A stretch of DNA of 64,000 nt, from the NCBI GenBank assembly GCA_945861275.1, contig CAMATZ010000014.1, positions 45,345-109,344 of the forward strand, in the 5' to 3' direction. Both the position numbers and the translations under genes were made by a program. Below, piece by piece: positions 10,047 to 19,581 of this stretch. The notes under the pieces are model-generated. The model did no database searches. It was not told where the DNA came from and saw only the letters and a list, made by a program, of their open reading frames with translations. Source of the DNA: Bordetella parapertussis. Lineage in GTDB: Bacteria; Pseudomonadota; Gammaproteobacteria; Burkholderiales; SG8-41. Within the stretch, counting starts at the first letter, position 1; the number at the start of each line of letters is the position of its first letter.

Positions 10047-10943
10047 ATGGAACACACAACGCCACCGTTCTTCAAAACCGGCCTTAGTCCGCTTACCCGC
10101 CTGCTGATATTCTCTGCGTTGTCATTGGCGCTGCTGGTCTCCGACACGCGTATGAAGCACCTCGACGCGATACGGCAGACACTGGCCGTGGTGATGTATC
10201 CGTTGCAGCGCATCGCCGCCGCGCCTGCCGGCCTCGCGCGCCGCGCGGGTGAGTTCTTCGTCACCCACGCCTCGCTGCGCGATGAAAACACGCGACTCGC
10301 GCAGGAAAATCTCGCCAGCGCCACGCGCACGCAAAAGACCGCTGCACTGGAAGCGGAGAACGCGCACTTGCGCAAAATGCTCGCGGCGCGCGAAACGCGC
10401 GCCGGGCGTTCGACGCTGGCCGAGATACTCTACGCCGCGCGCGATCCGTTTTCGCAGCGCATCGTCATCGACAAAGGCCTGCAGCACGATGTGCAAAATG
10501 GCAATCCGGTGATCGATGCCTCCGGCGTGGTGGGACAGGTGACGCGGGCCTATCCGATGCTAGCTGAAGTGACGTTGATCACCGACAAAGGACACCTGAT
10601 TCCGGTGCTTAATGTGCGCAGCGGAATGCGTTCGGTGTTGGCGGGCACCGGTGTGCATGGGGTACTGGAACTGCAGTTTGTGCCGCTCAACGCGGACGTG
10701 CAAAAGGGCGATCAACTGGTGACTTCCGGCATCGACGGCATCTATGCGCCGGGGTTGCCGGTGGCCGAAGTCGTCGCCATCGAACCCAATCCGGCGGCTA
10801 CTTTTTCCAAAGTGACCTGCCGTCCGCTCGGTGGCGTGAGCAGCAATACCCAGGTATTTGTGGTGCAGGGTTCCGAAGCGCTGCCGCCGCGCCCCGACGC
10901 CGAATTAGCCCCGCGCGGCCGCAAAGGCAGGAAGGGCGGATGA
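10047..10943 (+). CDS. mreC: Rod-shape determining protein MreC
   Basis: 298 residues: short cytoplasmic N-terminus, one membrane segment around residues 15-35 (RLLIFSALSLALLVS), a coiled coil (ENTRLAQENLASATR...ENAHLRKML), then the two beta-barrel periplasmic core with FSQRIVIDKGL, NPVIDASGVVGQV and LVTSGIDGIYAPGLPVAEV. MreC links MreB filaments with the PBP2-RodA synthase. The stop overlaps the mreD start (ATGA). Confidence 0.95.
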   Translation: MEHTTPPFFKTGLSPLTRLLIFSALSLALLVSDTRMKHLDAIRQTLAVVMYPLQRIAAAPAGLARRAGEFFVTHASLRDENTRLAQENLASATRTQKTAALEAENAHLRKMLAARETRAGRSTLAEILYAARDPFSQRIVIDKGLQHDVQNGNPVIDASGVVGQVTRAYPMLAEVTLITDKGHLIPVLNVRSGMRSVLAGTGVHGVLELQFVPLNADVQKGDQLVTSGIDGIYAPGLPVAEVVAIEPNPAATFSKVTCRPLGGVSSNTQVFVVQGSEALPPRPDAELAPRGRKGRKGG

Positions 10944-11464
10944 TAAATCTGTATCCGGGCGCGCAGCAGGAGATTCTGAAACCTGCGAATCCCGGCTTCA
11001 TCATCTTCACCTTGTTGATGGCGCTGCTGCTTAATCTGCTGCCATGGTCGGGCTGGGGCTGGTGGGTGCGGCCTGATTTCGCCGCCCTGGTGCTGCTGTA
11101 CTGGTGCATCGAACAGCCGCGCAAGATCGGCTTCAGCGTGGCGTGGCTGCTGGGGCTGTTGATGGATGTCGCCGACGGCAGCCTGTTCGGGCAGCACGCG
11201 CTGGCCTACACCATCCTGACCTTTGCAGGTATCGTGCTGCACCGGCGCGTGCAACGCTTTTCCGTCACCCCGCAGGCGCTGCATGTGCTGCCGCTGTTAT
11301 TGTTGAACGACACCATCCTGCTGCTGGTACGCCTTGCCACAGGCAGCGATTTTCCCGGCTACTGGTATTTTTTCAGCAGCGTGATCGGCGCACTGCTGTG
11401 GCCCGCGGTTTCGTTCCTGCTCAAGCTGCCGCAACGCCCGCGCATCGATGGCGATCATGCCTAA
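10940..11464 (+). CDS. mreD: Rod-shape determining protein MreD
   Basis: 174 residues, almost wholly hydrophobic, with about five membrane segments and the family features WVRPDFAALVLLYW and LLGLLMDVADGSLFGQHALAY. MreD is the small integral membrane partner of MreC. It overlaps mreC by four bases and mrdA by up to 17, consistent with tight coupling. Confidence 0.93.
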   Translation: MINLYPGAQQEILKPANPGFIIFTLLMALLLNLLPWSGWGWWVRPDFAALVLLYWCIEQPRKIGFSVAWLLGLLMDVADGSLFGQHALAYTILTFAGIVLHRRVQRFSVTPQALHVLPLLLLNDTILLLVRLATGSDFPGYWYFFSSVIGALLWPAVSFLLKLPQRPRIDGDHA

Positions 11465-13358
11465 GCTGCTGTTCAGCGCGGGTGTGGAGTTCCGCGATTC
11501 GCAGCGCGAACTGCAGCAGTACAAGGTGCGGCTGGTGGTGCTGACTTTTTTTGTGCTGTTGATGTTTGCGCTGCTGTTCACACGTTTTGTGTACTTGCAG
11601 GTGATGCAATACAGTCATTACCACACGCTGGCGGAAGCGAACCGTATTTCCGTGGTGCCGGCCACACCCGGCCGCGGCGTGATCAGCGACCGCAACGGCG
11701 TCCAGCTCGCCTACAACTACACCGCGCACACCCTGGAAATCATCCCAAGTAAAACCGGCGACGTCGACGTTACCATCAACAGTCTGAGTGAAATCGTCGA
11801 GATCACGCCGCGCGACCGGCGGCGCTTTCGCCAGTTGCTCGACGAGAGCAAAAGCTTCGAAAGTCTGCCCATACGCTCGCGCTTATCCGATGAAGAAATC
11901 GCGCGCTTTGCCGCGCACCGCTATCGCTTTCCGGGGGTTGAGATCAAGGCGCGGTTGTTCCGGCAATACCCGCAGGGCGAATTGTTTTCGCATGTCATCG
12001 GCTACATCGGGCGCATCAACCAAAAAGAACTCGAGCAGCTCGATGAAAGCGGCGAACTCGCCAATTATCGCGGCACCGACACCATCGGAAAAATAGGGCT
12101 GGAACAAAGTTACGAGCGCCTGCTGCATGGCACGACCGGTGTCGAGCAGGTGGAAATCGATTCCGCCGGACGCGCGGTGCGTTTGTTGTCGCGCACGCCG
12201 CCCACCTCGGGCGCCAACCTGGTGTTAAAGCTCGACGCCGGGCTGCAGGCGCTGGCGTTCAAGGCCTTCGGTGACCGGCGCGGCGCGCTGGTGGCGCTGG
12301 ATCCGCAAAACGGCGGGGTGCTGGCGTTTGTAAGCAAGCCGGGGTTTGATCCCAACCTGTTCGTTGACGGCATCGATCCGCAGAGCTGGAATGAATTACG
12401 CAATTCGCCGGATCGCCCGATGTTGAACCGCGCGCTCGCCGGCACCTACCCGCCGGGTTCGACCTTCAAACCGTATATGGCATTGGCGGCGTTGACCCAT
12501 GGCAAACGCACGCCACAATACGGCATTTCCGATCCCGGGTTTTTCTGGATGGGCAACCATCAGTTTCGCGATGACCTCGTGGGCGGGCATGGCTGGGTGG
12601 ATATGTACAAATCCATCGTGGTGTCGTGCGATACGTATTACTACATTCTTGCCAATGATCTGGGCATCGACGCGATCGCGAAATTCATGTCCCAGATTGG
12701 ATTTGGCTCGCGCAGCGGTATCGATTTAGCCGGCGAAGCCGCGGGCACATTGCCGTCGAAGGAATGGAAAAAAAAGCGCTTTAACCGCGACTGGTTCGCG
12801 GGTGAAACGGTGAGCGTTGCGATTGGCCAGGGCTACAATGCGTATACCCCGTTACAGATGGCATCTGCGATGGCTACGCTGGCCAACGACGGGGTGATGT
12901 TCCGGCCGCATATCGTTGATTTTATCGAAGATGTTCGCACCAAGGCGCGCACGCCGGTAGAACCGCAACCGTTGCGCACGCTGGAGTGGAACCCGGAACA
13001 TATCGCCTTCATCAAAAAAGCGCTGGTCGGGGTTAACAAGGAAGGCACCGGCGCCGGGGTGTTTGCCGGCGCGGAATATACCAGTGGCGGAAAAACCGGC
13101 ACCGCACAGGTTATTGGGATCAAGCAGGGCGACAAGTACATCGAAAGCCGCGTGCAGGAACGCTTCCGCGACCACGCGCTGTTTATCGCCTATGCACCCG
13201 CCGACAACCCGCGCATCGCTTTGGCGCTGATCGTGGAGAACGCGGGCTTCGGCGCCAGAGCGGCGGCGCCGATTGCGCGCCAGGTGATCGATTACTTCCT
13301 GCTCGGCAAAGCGGCGCCCGTAATCGCCGACACCGCACCAGAGAAAGCCAAGCCGTGA
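11448..13358 (+). CDS. mrdA: Penicillin-binding protein 2 (peptidoglycan transpeptidase)
   Basis: 636 residues: cytoplasmic tail, one membrane anchor (~residues 30-50), a dimerisation/pedestal domain, then the transpeptidase. The active site has STFK with Ser338 and Lys341 (PPGSTFKP), SCDTYYY as second motif and KTGTAQ near residue 547. PBP2 cross-links lateral wall glycan made by RodA. ATG 11448 or 11457 (MPKLLF) may start it; both lie inside mreD. The stop overlaps the rodA GTG start. Confidence 0.96.
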   Translation: MAIMPKLLFSAGVEFRDSQRELQQYKVRLVVLTFFVLLMFALLFTRFVYLQVMQYSHYHTLAEANRISVVPATPGRGVISDRNGVQLAYNYTAHTLEIIPSKTGDVDVTINSLSEIVEITPRDRRRFRQLLDESKSFESLPIRSRLSDEEIARFAAHRYRFPGVEIKARLFRQYPQGELFSHVIGYIGRINQKELEQLDESGELANYRGTDTIGKIGLEQSYERLLHGTTGVEQVEIDSAGRAVRLLSRTPPTSGANLVLKLDAGLQALAFKAFGDRRGALVALDPQNGGVLAFVSKPGFDPNLFVDGIDPQSWNELRNSPDRPMLNRALAGTYPPGSTFKPYMALAALTHGKRTPQYGISDPGFFWMGNHQFRDDLVGGHGWVDMYKSIVVSCDTYYYILANDLGIDAIAKFMSQIGFGSRSGIDLAGEAAGTLPSKEWKKKRFNRDWFAGETVSVAIGQGYNAYTPLQMASAMATLANDGVMFRPHIVDFIEDVRTKARTPVEPQPLRTLEWNPEHIAFIKKALVGVNKEGTGAGVFAGAEYTSGGKTGTAQVIGIKQGDKYIESRVQERFRDHALFIAYAPADNPRIALALIVENAGFGARAAAPIARQVIDYFLLGKAAPVIADTAPEKAKP

Positions 13359-14461
13359 TTGCCTATTACCTGCGGCGCTTTACGCGGCTGCTGACCGCGC
13401 ATATCGACGGGCCCTTGCTGGGCGCGGTAGTGCTGCTGATGGGTGTCGGCCTGACCGCGTTATACAGTGCATCCAACGCGGGCTGGCCGCGCGTATCCGC
13501 ACAGATGATGAACATGCTGGTGGCGCTCGCTGTGCTGTGGGTTGCCGCCAACGTGCCGCCGCACTTTATGATGCGTTTGGCCCTGCCGCTGTTCGCGCTC
13601 GGCGTGGTGTTGCTGGTGGGGGTGGCGGTGAAAGGCGAAATTGTTAACGGCGCGCGCCGCTGGCTGAACCTGGGCGTGACGCGCATACAGCCGTCGGAAC
13701 TGATGAAAATCGCGGTGCCCTTGATGCTGGCGTGGTACTTCCACCACTACGAAGGCACTTTGCGCACACGCAATTTTGTATTGGCCGCAATCCTGTTGTT
13801 TGTGCCGTTGGGATTGATCGTGCGCCAGCCCGATTTGGGCACCGCGGTATTGATACTCGCCAGCGGCAGCTACGTGTTGTTTCTCGCGGGCCTGTCGTGG
13901 AAAATTATTGGCGGGCTGGGCGTGGCCGCCCTCGCCAGCGCGCCGATTGCATGGTCGTTGATGCACGACTACCAGCGCCAACGCATACTGACGTTTATCA
14001 ACCCGATGGACGATCCGCTCGGCTCGGGTTATCACACCATACAGTCCACCATAGCCGTGGGTTCGGGCGGCATCACCGGCAAGGGGTGGATGAGCGGTAC
14101 GCAAACGCATCTGGATTTCATACCCGAGCGCACCACCGATTTTATTTTCGCGGTGTACTCCGAAGAATTCGGCTTGTTGGGAAATTCCGTCCTGCTGGGT
14201 CTCTATCTGCTGGTGATTCTGCGCGGTATCGTGATCGCCTCGCACGCGCCGACCTTGTTTACGCGGCTGCTCGCGGGCGCGGTAACCCTCACCTTTTTTA
14301 CCTACGCCTTCGTCAACATGGGCATGGTGAGCGGCATTTTGCCGGTGGTGGGCGTGCCCTTGCCGATGATCAGCTACGGCGGCACCTCGCTGGTGTCGCT
14401 GTGTCTGGGACTGGGCATCCTGATGAGCATCCATACCCATCGCAAGCTGGTGCATACTTGA
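13355..14461 (+). CDS. rodA: Rod-shape SEDS glycosyltransferase RodA
   Basis: 368 residues with about ten membrane segments. SEDS signatures: VNGARRWLNLGVTRIQPSELMKI near residue 90, the periplasmic loop ending ERTTDFIFAVYSEEFGL, and the C-terminal PLPMISYGGTSLVSLCLGLGILMSI. RodA polymerises lipid II for the elongasome with PBP2. Starts at GTG 13355, overlapping the mrdA stop (GTGA); its TGA overlaps the rlpA ATG (TGATG). Confidence 0.96.
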   Translation: MIAYYLRRFTRLLTAHIDGPLLGAVVLLMGVGLTALYSASNAGWPRVSAQMMNMLVALAVLWVAANVPPHFMMRLALPLFALGVVLLVGVAVKGEIVNGARRWLNLGVTRIQPSELMKIAVPLMLAWYFHHYEGTLRTRNFVLAAILLFVPLGLIVRQPDLGTAVLILASGSYVLFLAGLSWKIIGGLGVAALASAPIAWSLMHDYQRQRILTFINPMDDPLGSGYHTIQSTIAVGSGGITGKGWMSGTQTHLDFIPERTTDFIFAVYSEEFGLLGNSVLLGLYLLVILRGIVIASHAPTLFTRLLAGAVTLTFFTYAFVNMGMVSGILPVVGVPLPMISYGGTSLVSLCLGLGILMSIHTHRKLVHT

Positions 14462-15399
14462 TGGGGTGCGTGAGGCGTGAGGCGAAAATCGTGAGGCGCG
14501 TGGGAATAGTTGTGTTGGCAGCGTGTGTCTTGCTGCTGTCCGGCTGCGGCATTTTTGGCGGCAAGCGTGTTTCGCCCATCGCGAAAGCGCCGCCGTCCAC
14601 CACCAAAGGCGGCGGTTACTATCTCGACGACGGCCCCGGCGCCAATCCGCCGGCAAATATTGAGGCCGTTCCCGACGCCACCCCGCGCACCGAACCGCTG
14701 CACCGTGGCGCACTGCGGCCTTACACCGTAATGGGGCGTAGCTATGTGCCGATGACGGCGGTCGGCCCCTACCGCGCGCGCGGCGTGGCCTCGTGGTATG
14801 GCCGGCGTTATCACGGCAAGCTGACGGCTAACGGTGAAAGCTACGACATGTACGGCATGAGCGCCGCACATCCGACGTTGCCGTTACCCAGCTATGTGCG
14901 GGTGACCAGCATCGCCAACGGCAAATCCGTGGTGGTCAGGGTCAATGATCGCGGGCCGTTCATCGACAGCCGCTTGATCGATTTGTCGTACAGCGCGGCG
15001 TTCAAGCTGGGGATCATCGCGGGCGGCAGTGCGCTGGTGGAGGTGGAAGCTATCGGGCCCGGCATGGCGCCGCCGGCGCCGACCTACACCCCCCCCGCAC
15101 CGGCGGTCGCCGTGGCTGGCGCGGAAGCGGTCACTGCCGAGCGCCAGCTTCCGCTGGCCGCGGAGGTGAGCGGCATTCATTTGCAACTGGCGGCGTTCGG
15201 CGCACGAGAAAACGCCGAAGCCTATGCCGCGCGCCTGCGCGGCGACCTCGCGTGGCTGGCGGGCCAACTGCATATCTATACGCGTGACGGACTGTTTCGA
15301 GTGCTCGCCGGACCGTATCCGGGCCCGGGTGAGGCGCGTGATGCCGCCGATAAAATCAGTCTGGCGTTGGGCATTAAGCCTTTTACGCTGACCAAATAA
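14461..15399 (+). CDS. rlpA: RlpA-like septal ring lipoprotein (lytic transglycosylase)
   Basis: 312 residues. A lipobox LLLSGC ends the signal peptide (Cys ~29), so the product is an outer-membrane-facing lipoprotein. The double-psi beta-barrel has GVASWYGRRYHGKLTANGE and VNDRGPFIDSRLIDLSYSAA, the RlpA catalytic region; residues ~235-312 form a SPOR domain for denuded glycan. Tail of the rodA operon. Codons 2-14 are written in GTGAGGC heptads of the intergenic repeat family, so the original start may have been displaced; later GTG/TTG starts before the hydrophobic core are possible. Confidence 0.92.
   Translation: MGCVRREAKIVRRVGIVVLAACVLLLSGCGIFGGKRVSPIAKAPPSTTKGGGYYLDDGPGANPPANIEAVPDATPRTEPLHRGALRPYTVMGRSYVPMTAVGPYRARGVASWYGRRYHGKLTANGESYDMYGMSAAHPTLPLPSYVRVTSIANGKSVVVRVNDRGPFIDSRLIDLSYSAAFKLGIIAGGSALVEVEAIGPGMAPPAPTYTPPAPAVAVAGAEAVTAERQLPLAAEVSGIHLQLAAFGARENAEAYAARLRGDLAWLAGQLHIYTRDGLFRVLAGPYPGPGEARDAADKISLALGIKPFTLTK
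14466..14500. repeat. Single-armed GTGAGGC heptad array inside the 5' end of rlpA
   Basis: Two adjoining GTGAGGC units (14469-14483) and a third at 14491-14497, without an inverted partner arm. In the rlpA frame they encode VRREA and VRR, a basic n-region of the signal peptide. Confidence 0.6.
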
Positions 15400-15467
15400 A
15401 ATCTATTTAAAACAAATGGTTACGATGTATTGGCGCATTGCGCCCAGGCGGAGGCTTACGCCGCGAA

Positions 15468-15476
15468 TGGTATAAT
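15468..15476 (+). promoter_or_regulatory. Extended -10 promoter for aceE
   Basis: TGGTATAAT (15468-15476) is a perfect extended -10 element, 78 bases before the aceE ATG. No recognisable -35 lies at the usual distance, as is common for extended -10 promoters. Confidence 0.55.
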
Positions 15477-15553
15477 TCGCGCATGCGGGCGTCGCATCAC
15501 AAGTGCCAGCGTCCGCTTACCAAGTCCCCGCCAGCCTTACAAAGGTATTATTC

Positions 15554-18226
15554 ATGGACCTAAAAGATCTCCCTGCCGATGCCGATCCGCAAGAAACCCG
15601 CGAGTGGCTGGATGCGCTGGATGCGGTGATCGCGCATGAGGGGCCGCAGCGCGCCAAGTTTTTGCTCGAGCAACTGGTGGCGCGCGCGCGCGGATCGGGG
15701 GCCTACATCCCGTACAACGCGAACACCGCCTACATGAACACTATTCCGCCCGAGCACGAGGAGCGTTTGCCGGGCGATCCCGAGATGGAGCACCGCATAC
15801 GCTCACTGGTGCGCTGGAATGCGATGGCGACGGTAGTGCGCGCAAACAAGGAATCTTCCGAGCTGGGCGGACATATCGCGAGTTTTGCTTCCGCGGCGAC
15901 CTTGTATGACGTGGGCTTTAATCATTTTTTCCGCGCCGCCAATGATAAATTTCTGGGCGATCTGATTTTCTTTCAGGGACACTCCGCGCCGGGCGTGTAT
16001 GCGCGCGCTTTTCTCGAAGGGCGCATCAGCGAAGAACAACTGGTGCATTTTCGGCAAGAGGTTGACGGCAAGGGATTGCCGTCGTACCCGCACCCGTGGC
16101 TGATGCCCGACTTCTGGCAGTTTCCCACGGTGTCGATGGGCCTGGGGCCGCTGATGGCGATTTACCAGGCGCGCTTCATGCGTTACCTGCGCGACCGCAG
16201 CATCGTGGAGCGGCAGGGGCGCAAGGTGTGGGCATTCATGGGCGACGGCGAAATGGACGAGCCCGAATCGCTGGGTGCGATTTCGCTGGCCGGACGCGAA
16301 AAACTCGACAACCTTATTTTCGTGGTCAATTGTAATTTGCAGCGGCTCGATGGGCCGGTGCGCGGCAATGGCAAGATCATTCAGGAGCTGGAAGCCACTT
16401 TTCGCGGCGCAGGCTGGAACGTGATCAAAGTGGTGTGGGGTTCGTATTGGGACCCGCTGTTCATGAAAGACAAATCCGGCATGCTGTTGAAACGCATGGA
16501 AGAATGCGTCGATGGCGAATATCAGACGATGAAAGCGCACGATGGCGCGTATGTGCGAAAACATTTCTTCGGCAAGTATCCCGAGCTCGAGGCGCTGGTG
16601 GCGAACATGTCGGACGACGACATCTGGCGTTTGAATCGCGGCGGGCACGATCCGCACAAAATGTACGCGGCCTATGCCGCGGCTTTCAAGCATCAGGGCC
16701 AGCCCACGGTGATCCTCGCCAAAACCATCAAAGGCTACGGCATGGGCGAGGCGGGTGAAGGACAAAACATCACCCATCAGCAAAAGAAAATGGGCACCTC
16801 GTCGATCAAGGCGTTTCGCGATCGTTTCAGCGTGCCGATTCCCGACGAGCAACTGGAAAAAGTGCCGTTTTACCGTCCGCCCGAAGACGCGCCGGAAATG
16901 CAGTATCTGCGCAGCCGCACTGCGGCGATGGGCGGCTCCCTGCCCTCGCGCCGGCGCCGCGCCGCGCCGCTGGAAGTGCCGCCGTTGTCGGCGTTTGAGG
17001 CGCAGTTAAAAGGCACCGCTGATCGCGAAGTGTCCACTACGATGGCTTTTGTGCGCATTCTGAATACGCTGGTACGTGACAAAAAAATCGGCAAATTCGT
17101 GGTGCCCATAGTGCCCGACGAATCGCGCACCTTCGGCATGGAAGGTATGTTCCGCCAGCTCGGTATTTATTCCAGCGTGGGCCAGCTCTATACGCCGCAG
17201 GACGCCGACCAGTTGATGTTCTACAAGGAAGACAAAAGCGGGCAGATTCTGCAAGAAGGCATCAATGAGCCGGGGGCAATGTCGTCATGGATGGCTGCTG
17301 CCACCGCCTATAGCACCCATGCGCAGACGATGATTCCGTTCTATATTTTTTATTCGATGTTCGGCTTTCAGCGTATCGGCGATCTGGCGTGGGCGGCGGG
17401 CGATATGCGCGCACGCGGCTTTTTGCTCGGCGGCACCGCGGGTCGCACCACCTTGAACGGCGAAGGCTTGCAGCACGAAGACGGCCACAGCCACATCCTG
17501 GCGTCGACCATTCCCAACTGCCTCGCCTACGACCCAACCTACGCCTATGAACTCGCGGTGATTATTCAGGACGGCATGCGGCGCATGTATCAGGAACAGG
17601 AAGACGTGTTCTATTACATCACCGTGATGAATGAAAATTACACGCACCCGGCGATGCCCGACGGCGTGGAAAAGGGCATACTGCGCGGCATGTATTTGCT
17701 GCGTGAGGGCAAAGCCGAAAAAGATCAGCTTAAAGTGCAGTTGCTCGGCAGCGGCACCATATTGCGCGAAGTGATTGCGGGCGCCGAGATGCTCGCAAAG
17801 GACTACGGCATCGCCGCCGATATCTGGAGCGTCACCAGCTTTAATCAATTGCGGCGCGATGGTCTGGATGCGCAGCGCTGGAATACGCTGCATCCTGAAG
17901 ATACGCCGCGCGAATCGTATGTCACGCAATGCCTCAAGGATCGCAGCGGGCCGGTGGTGGCGGCAACCGATTACATGAAAGCCTACGCCGATCAGATACG
18001 CGCGTTCTTGCCCACCCTGCACTACGCCGTGCTCGGCACCGATGGCTTCGGGCGCTCCGACACGCGGCGTGCGCTGCGGCGGCATTTCGAGGTGGATCGA
18101 AACTTCGTTGCGGTGGCGGCGCTCAAAGCGCTCGCCGATCAGGAGGCGGTGCCGCGCGCGAAAGTGGCCGATGCGATCCAGCGTTATGGCATTGATCCGG
18201 ACAAACCCAATCCGGTGCAGGTTTGA
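15554..18226 (+). CDS. aceE: Pyruvate dehydrogenase E1 component, homodimeric type
   Basis: 890 residues, normal for AceE. The thiamine diphosphate motif is GDGEMDEPESLGAI ... NCNLQRLDGPV (near residues 230-275), and the pyrimidine-domain region includes RTFGMEGMFRQLGIYS. E1 decarboxylates pyruvate and passes the acetyl group to the E2 lipoyl arm. ATG 15554 has AAAGG at a normal distance; the frame extends 17 codons upstream without homology. aceF follows after 21 bases. Confidence 0.97.
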   Translation: MDLKDLPADADPQETREWLDALDAVIAHEGPQRAKFLLEQLVARARGSGAYIPYNANTAYMNTIPPEHEERLPGDPEMEHRIRSLVRWNAMATVVRANKESSELGGHIASFASAATLYDVGFNHFFRAANDKFLGDLIFFQGHSAPGVYARAFLEGRISEEQLVHFRQEVDGKGLPSYPHPWLMPDFWQFPTVSMGLGPLMAIYQARFMRYLRDRSIVERQGRKVWAFMGDGEMDEPESLGAISLAGREKLDNLIFVVNCNLQRLDGPVRGNGKIIQELEATFRGAGWNVIKVVWGSYWDPLFMKDKSGMLLKRMEECVDGEYQTMKAHDGAYVRKHFFGKYPELEALVANMSDDDIWRLNRGGHDPHKMYAAYAAAFKHQGQPTVILAKTIKGYGMGEAGEGQNITHQQKKMGTSSIKAFRDRFSVPIPDEQLEKVPFYRPPEDAPEMQYLRSRTAAMGGSLPSRRRRAAPLEVPPLSAFEAQLKGTADREVSTTMAFVRILNTLVRDKKIGKFVVPIVPDESRTFGMEGMFRQLGIYSSVGQLYTPQDADQLMFYKEDKSGQILQEGINEPGAMSSWMAAATAYSTHAQTMIPFYIFYSMFGFQRIGDLAWAAGDMRARGFLLGGTAGRTTLNGEGLQHEDGHSHILASTIPNCLAYDPTYAYELAVIIQDGMRRMYQEQEDVFYYITVMNENYTHPAMPDGVEKGILRGMYLLREGKAEKDQLKVQLLGSGTILREVIAGAEMLAKDYGIAADIWSVTSFNQLRRDGLDAQRWNTLHPEDTPRESYVTQCLKDRSGPVVAATDYMKAYADQIRAFLPTLHYAVLGTDGFGRSDTRRALRRHFEVDRNFVAVAALKALADQEAVPRAKVADAIQRYGIDPDKPNPVQV

Positions 18227-18247
18227 TCAACGAAAATCCGTGAATCC

Positions 18248-19564
18248 ATGAGCAACGTAGTGGAAGTCAAAGTCCCCGACATCGGGGACTTCAAGAACAT
18301 CCCGGTAATCGAGGTGTTCGTCAAACCCGGCGACACGATCAAGGCTGAGGATTCGCTGATGACGCTCGAATCCGATAAGGCGACGATGGATGTGCCGTCG
18401 CCCGCGAGCGGCGTGGTGAAAGCGATCCTGGTCAAGACCGGCGACAAGGTGTCCAAGGGCACGCCGGTGCTGATGCTGGAGCCGCTGGCGGCGCAGGCTG
18501 CTCCCGCCGCGCCGGTTGCAAAAACGGCTGCGATACCGGTGGCGGTTGCGCCCGCAGCGGCGCCGCCAGTGGTGCAGCAGGCACAGCCAGTGGTTGCGGT
18601 GTCGCCAACGGAAACCATGGCGCCGCAAGTATCCGCGGACAGCCCCGCTCACGCCAGTCCGTCGGTGCGGCAATTCGCACGCGAACTCGGCGTTGATCTG
18701 CCGCGCCTCCATGGCAGTGGCCCGAAAAATCGCATCCTGCGCGAAGACGTGCAGGCATTCGTCAAAGCGGAGTTAGCCAAAACCCGTAACGGCGCGCCTG
18801 GCACATCCCCCGCTGGCGGGCCGGGATGGAATCTGCCGCCGATGCCGCAGATTGATTTCTCGAAATTCGGCGCGGTCGAAAGCAAGCCGCTGTCGCGCAT
18901 CCGCAAGCTGTCGGGCGGATTTTTGCATCGCAACTGGGTGAGCATTCCGCACGTGACACAGCACGACGAAGCCGACATTACCGAGCTGGAGGCTTTTCGC
19001 AAATCACAGGCCGACGAGGCCAAACGCAAAGGCATCAAATTCACCCTGCTGGGGTTTTTGATGAAAGGCGCGGTGGTGGCGTTAAAGCAGTTTCCTGAAT
19101 TCAATTCGTCGCTGTCGGCCGACGGCGAGAGTCTCACCTTGAAGCAGTATTTTCATATCGGCGTCGCGGTCGATACCCCCAATGGCCTGGTGGTGCCGGT
19201 GATACGCGACGTCGACAAAAAGGGCTTGCTTGACATCGCGCAGGAACTCGGTGCGGTAAGCGAACGCATGCGCAGCGGCAAAATCGCGCCGGCGGATGTG
19301 CAAGGCGGCTGTTTTTCGATTTCCAGCCTGGGCGGACTCGGCGGCACGATGTTTACGCCCATCATTAACGCGCCGGAAGTCGCCATTCTCGGTGTCGGCA
19401 AAGCAACCCTGAAACCGCTGTGGGACGGCAAGGCATTCCAGCCACGGCTGATGCTGCCGTTGTCGCTGTCGTATGACCATCGTGTGATCGATGGCGCACA
19501 GGGCGCGCGCTTTGTGTCGTTTCTGTCGCAGACGCTGGCTGACATTCGCCGCCTGGTGCTCTGA
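18248..19564 (+). CDS. aceF: Pyruvate dehydrogenase E2 (dihydrolipoamide acetyltransferase)
   Basis: 438 residues with one N-terminal lipoyl domain (modified Lys in ESDKATMDVPS near residue 42), an Ala/Pro-rich linker, an E3/E1-binding domain (ASPSVRQFARELGVDL), a second linker, and the catalytic core ending SLSYDHRVIDGAQGARF with the His-Asp pair. It forms the core of the complex. The usual third gene lpdA does not follow; nadD is next, so E3 must be encoded elsewhere. Confidence 0.96.
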   Translation: MSNVVEVKVPDIGDFKNIPVIEVFVKPGDTIKAEDSLMTLESDKATMDVPSPASGVVKAILVKTGDKVSKGTPVLMLEPLAAQAAPAAPVAKTAAIPVAVAPAAAPPVVQQAQPVVAVSPTETMAPQVSADSPAHASPSVRQFARELGVDLPRLHGSGPKNRILREDVQAFVKAELAKTRNGAPGTSPAGGPGWNLPPMPQIDFSKFGAVESKPLSRIRKLSGGFLHRNWVSIPHVTQHDEADITELEAFRKSQADEAKRKGIKFTLLGFLMKGAVVALKQFPEFNSSLSADGESLTLKQYFHIGVAVDTPNGLVVPVIRDVDKKGLLDIAQELGAVSERMRSGKIAPADVQGGCFSISSLGGLGGTMFTPIINAPEVAILGVGKATLKPLWDGKAFQPRLMLPLSLSYDHRVIDGAQGARFVSFLSQTLADIRRLVL

Positions 19565-19581
19565 TTGCCTTGAACGGATTG

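Noticed and set aside
13732..15399. 555-codon frame reading through rodA into rlpA
   Set aside because: The first 240 codons are rodA in the wrong frame; only the part from 14461 is RlpA.
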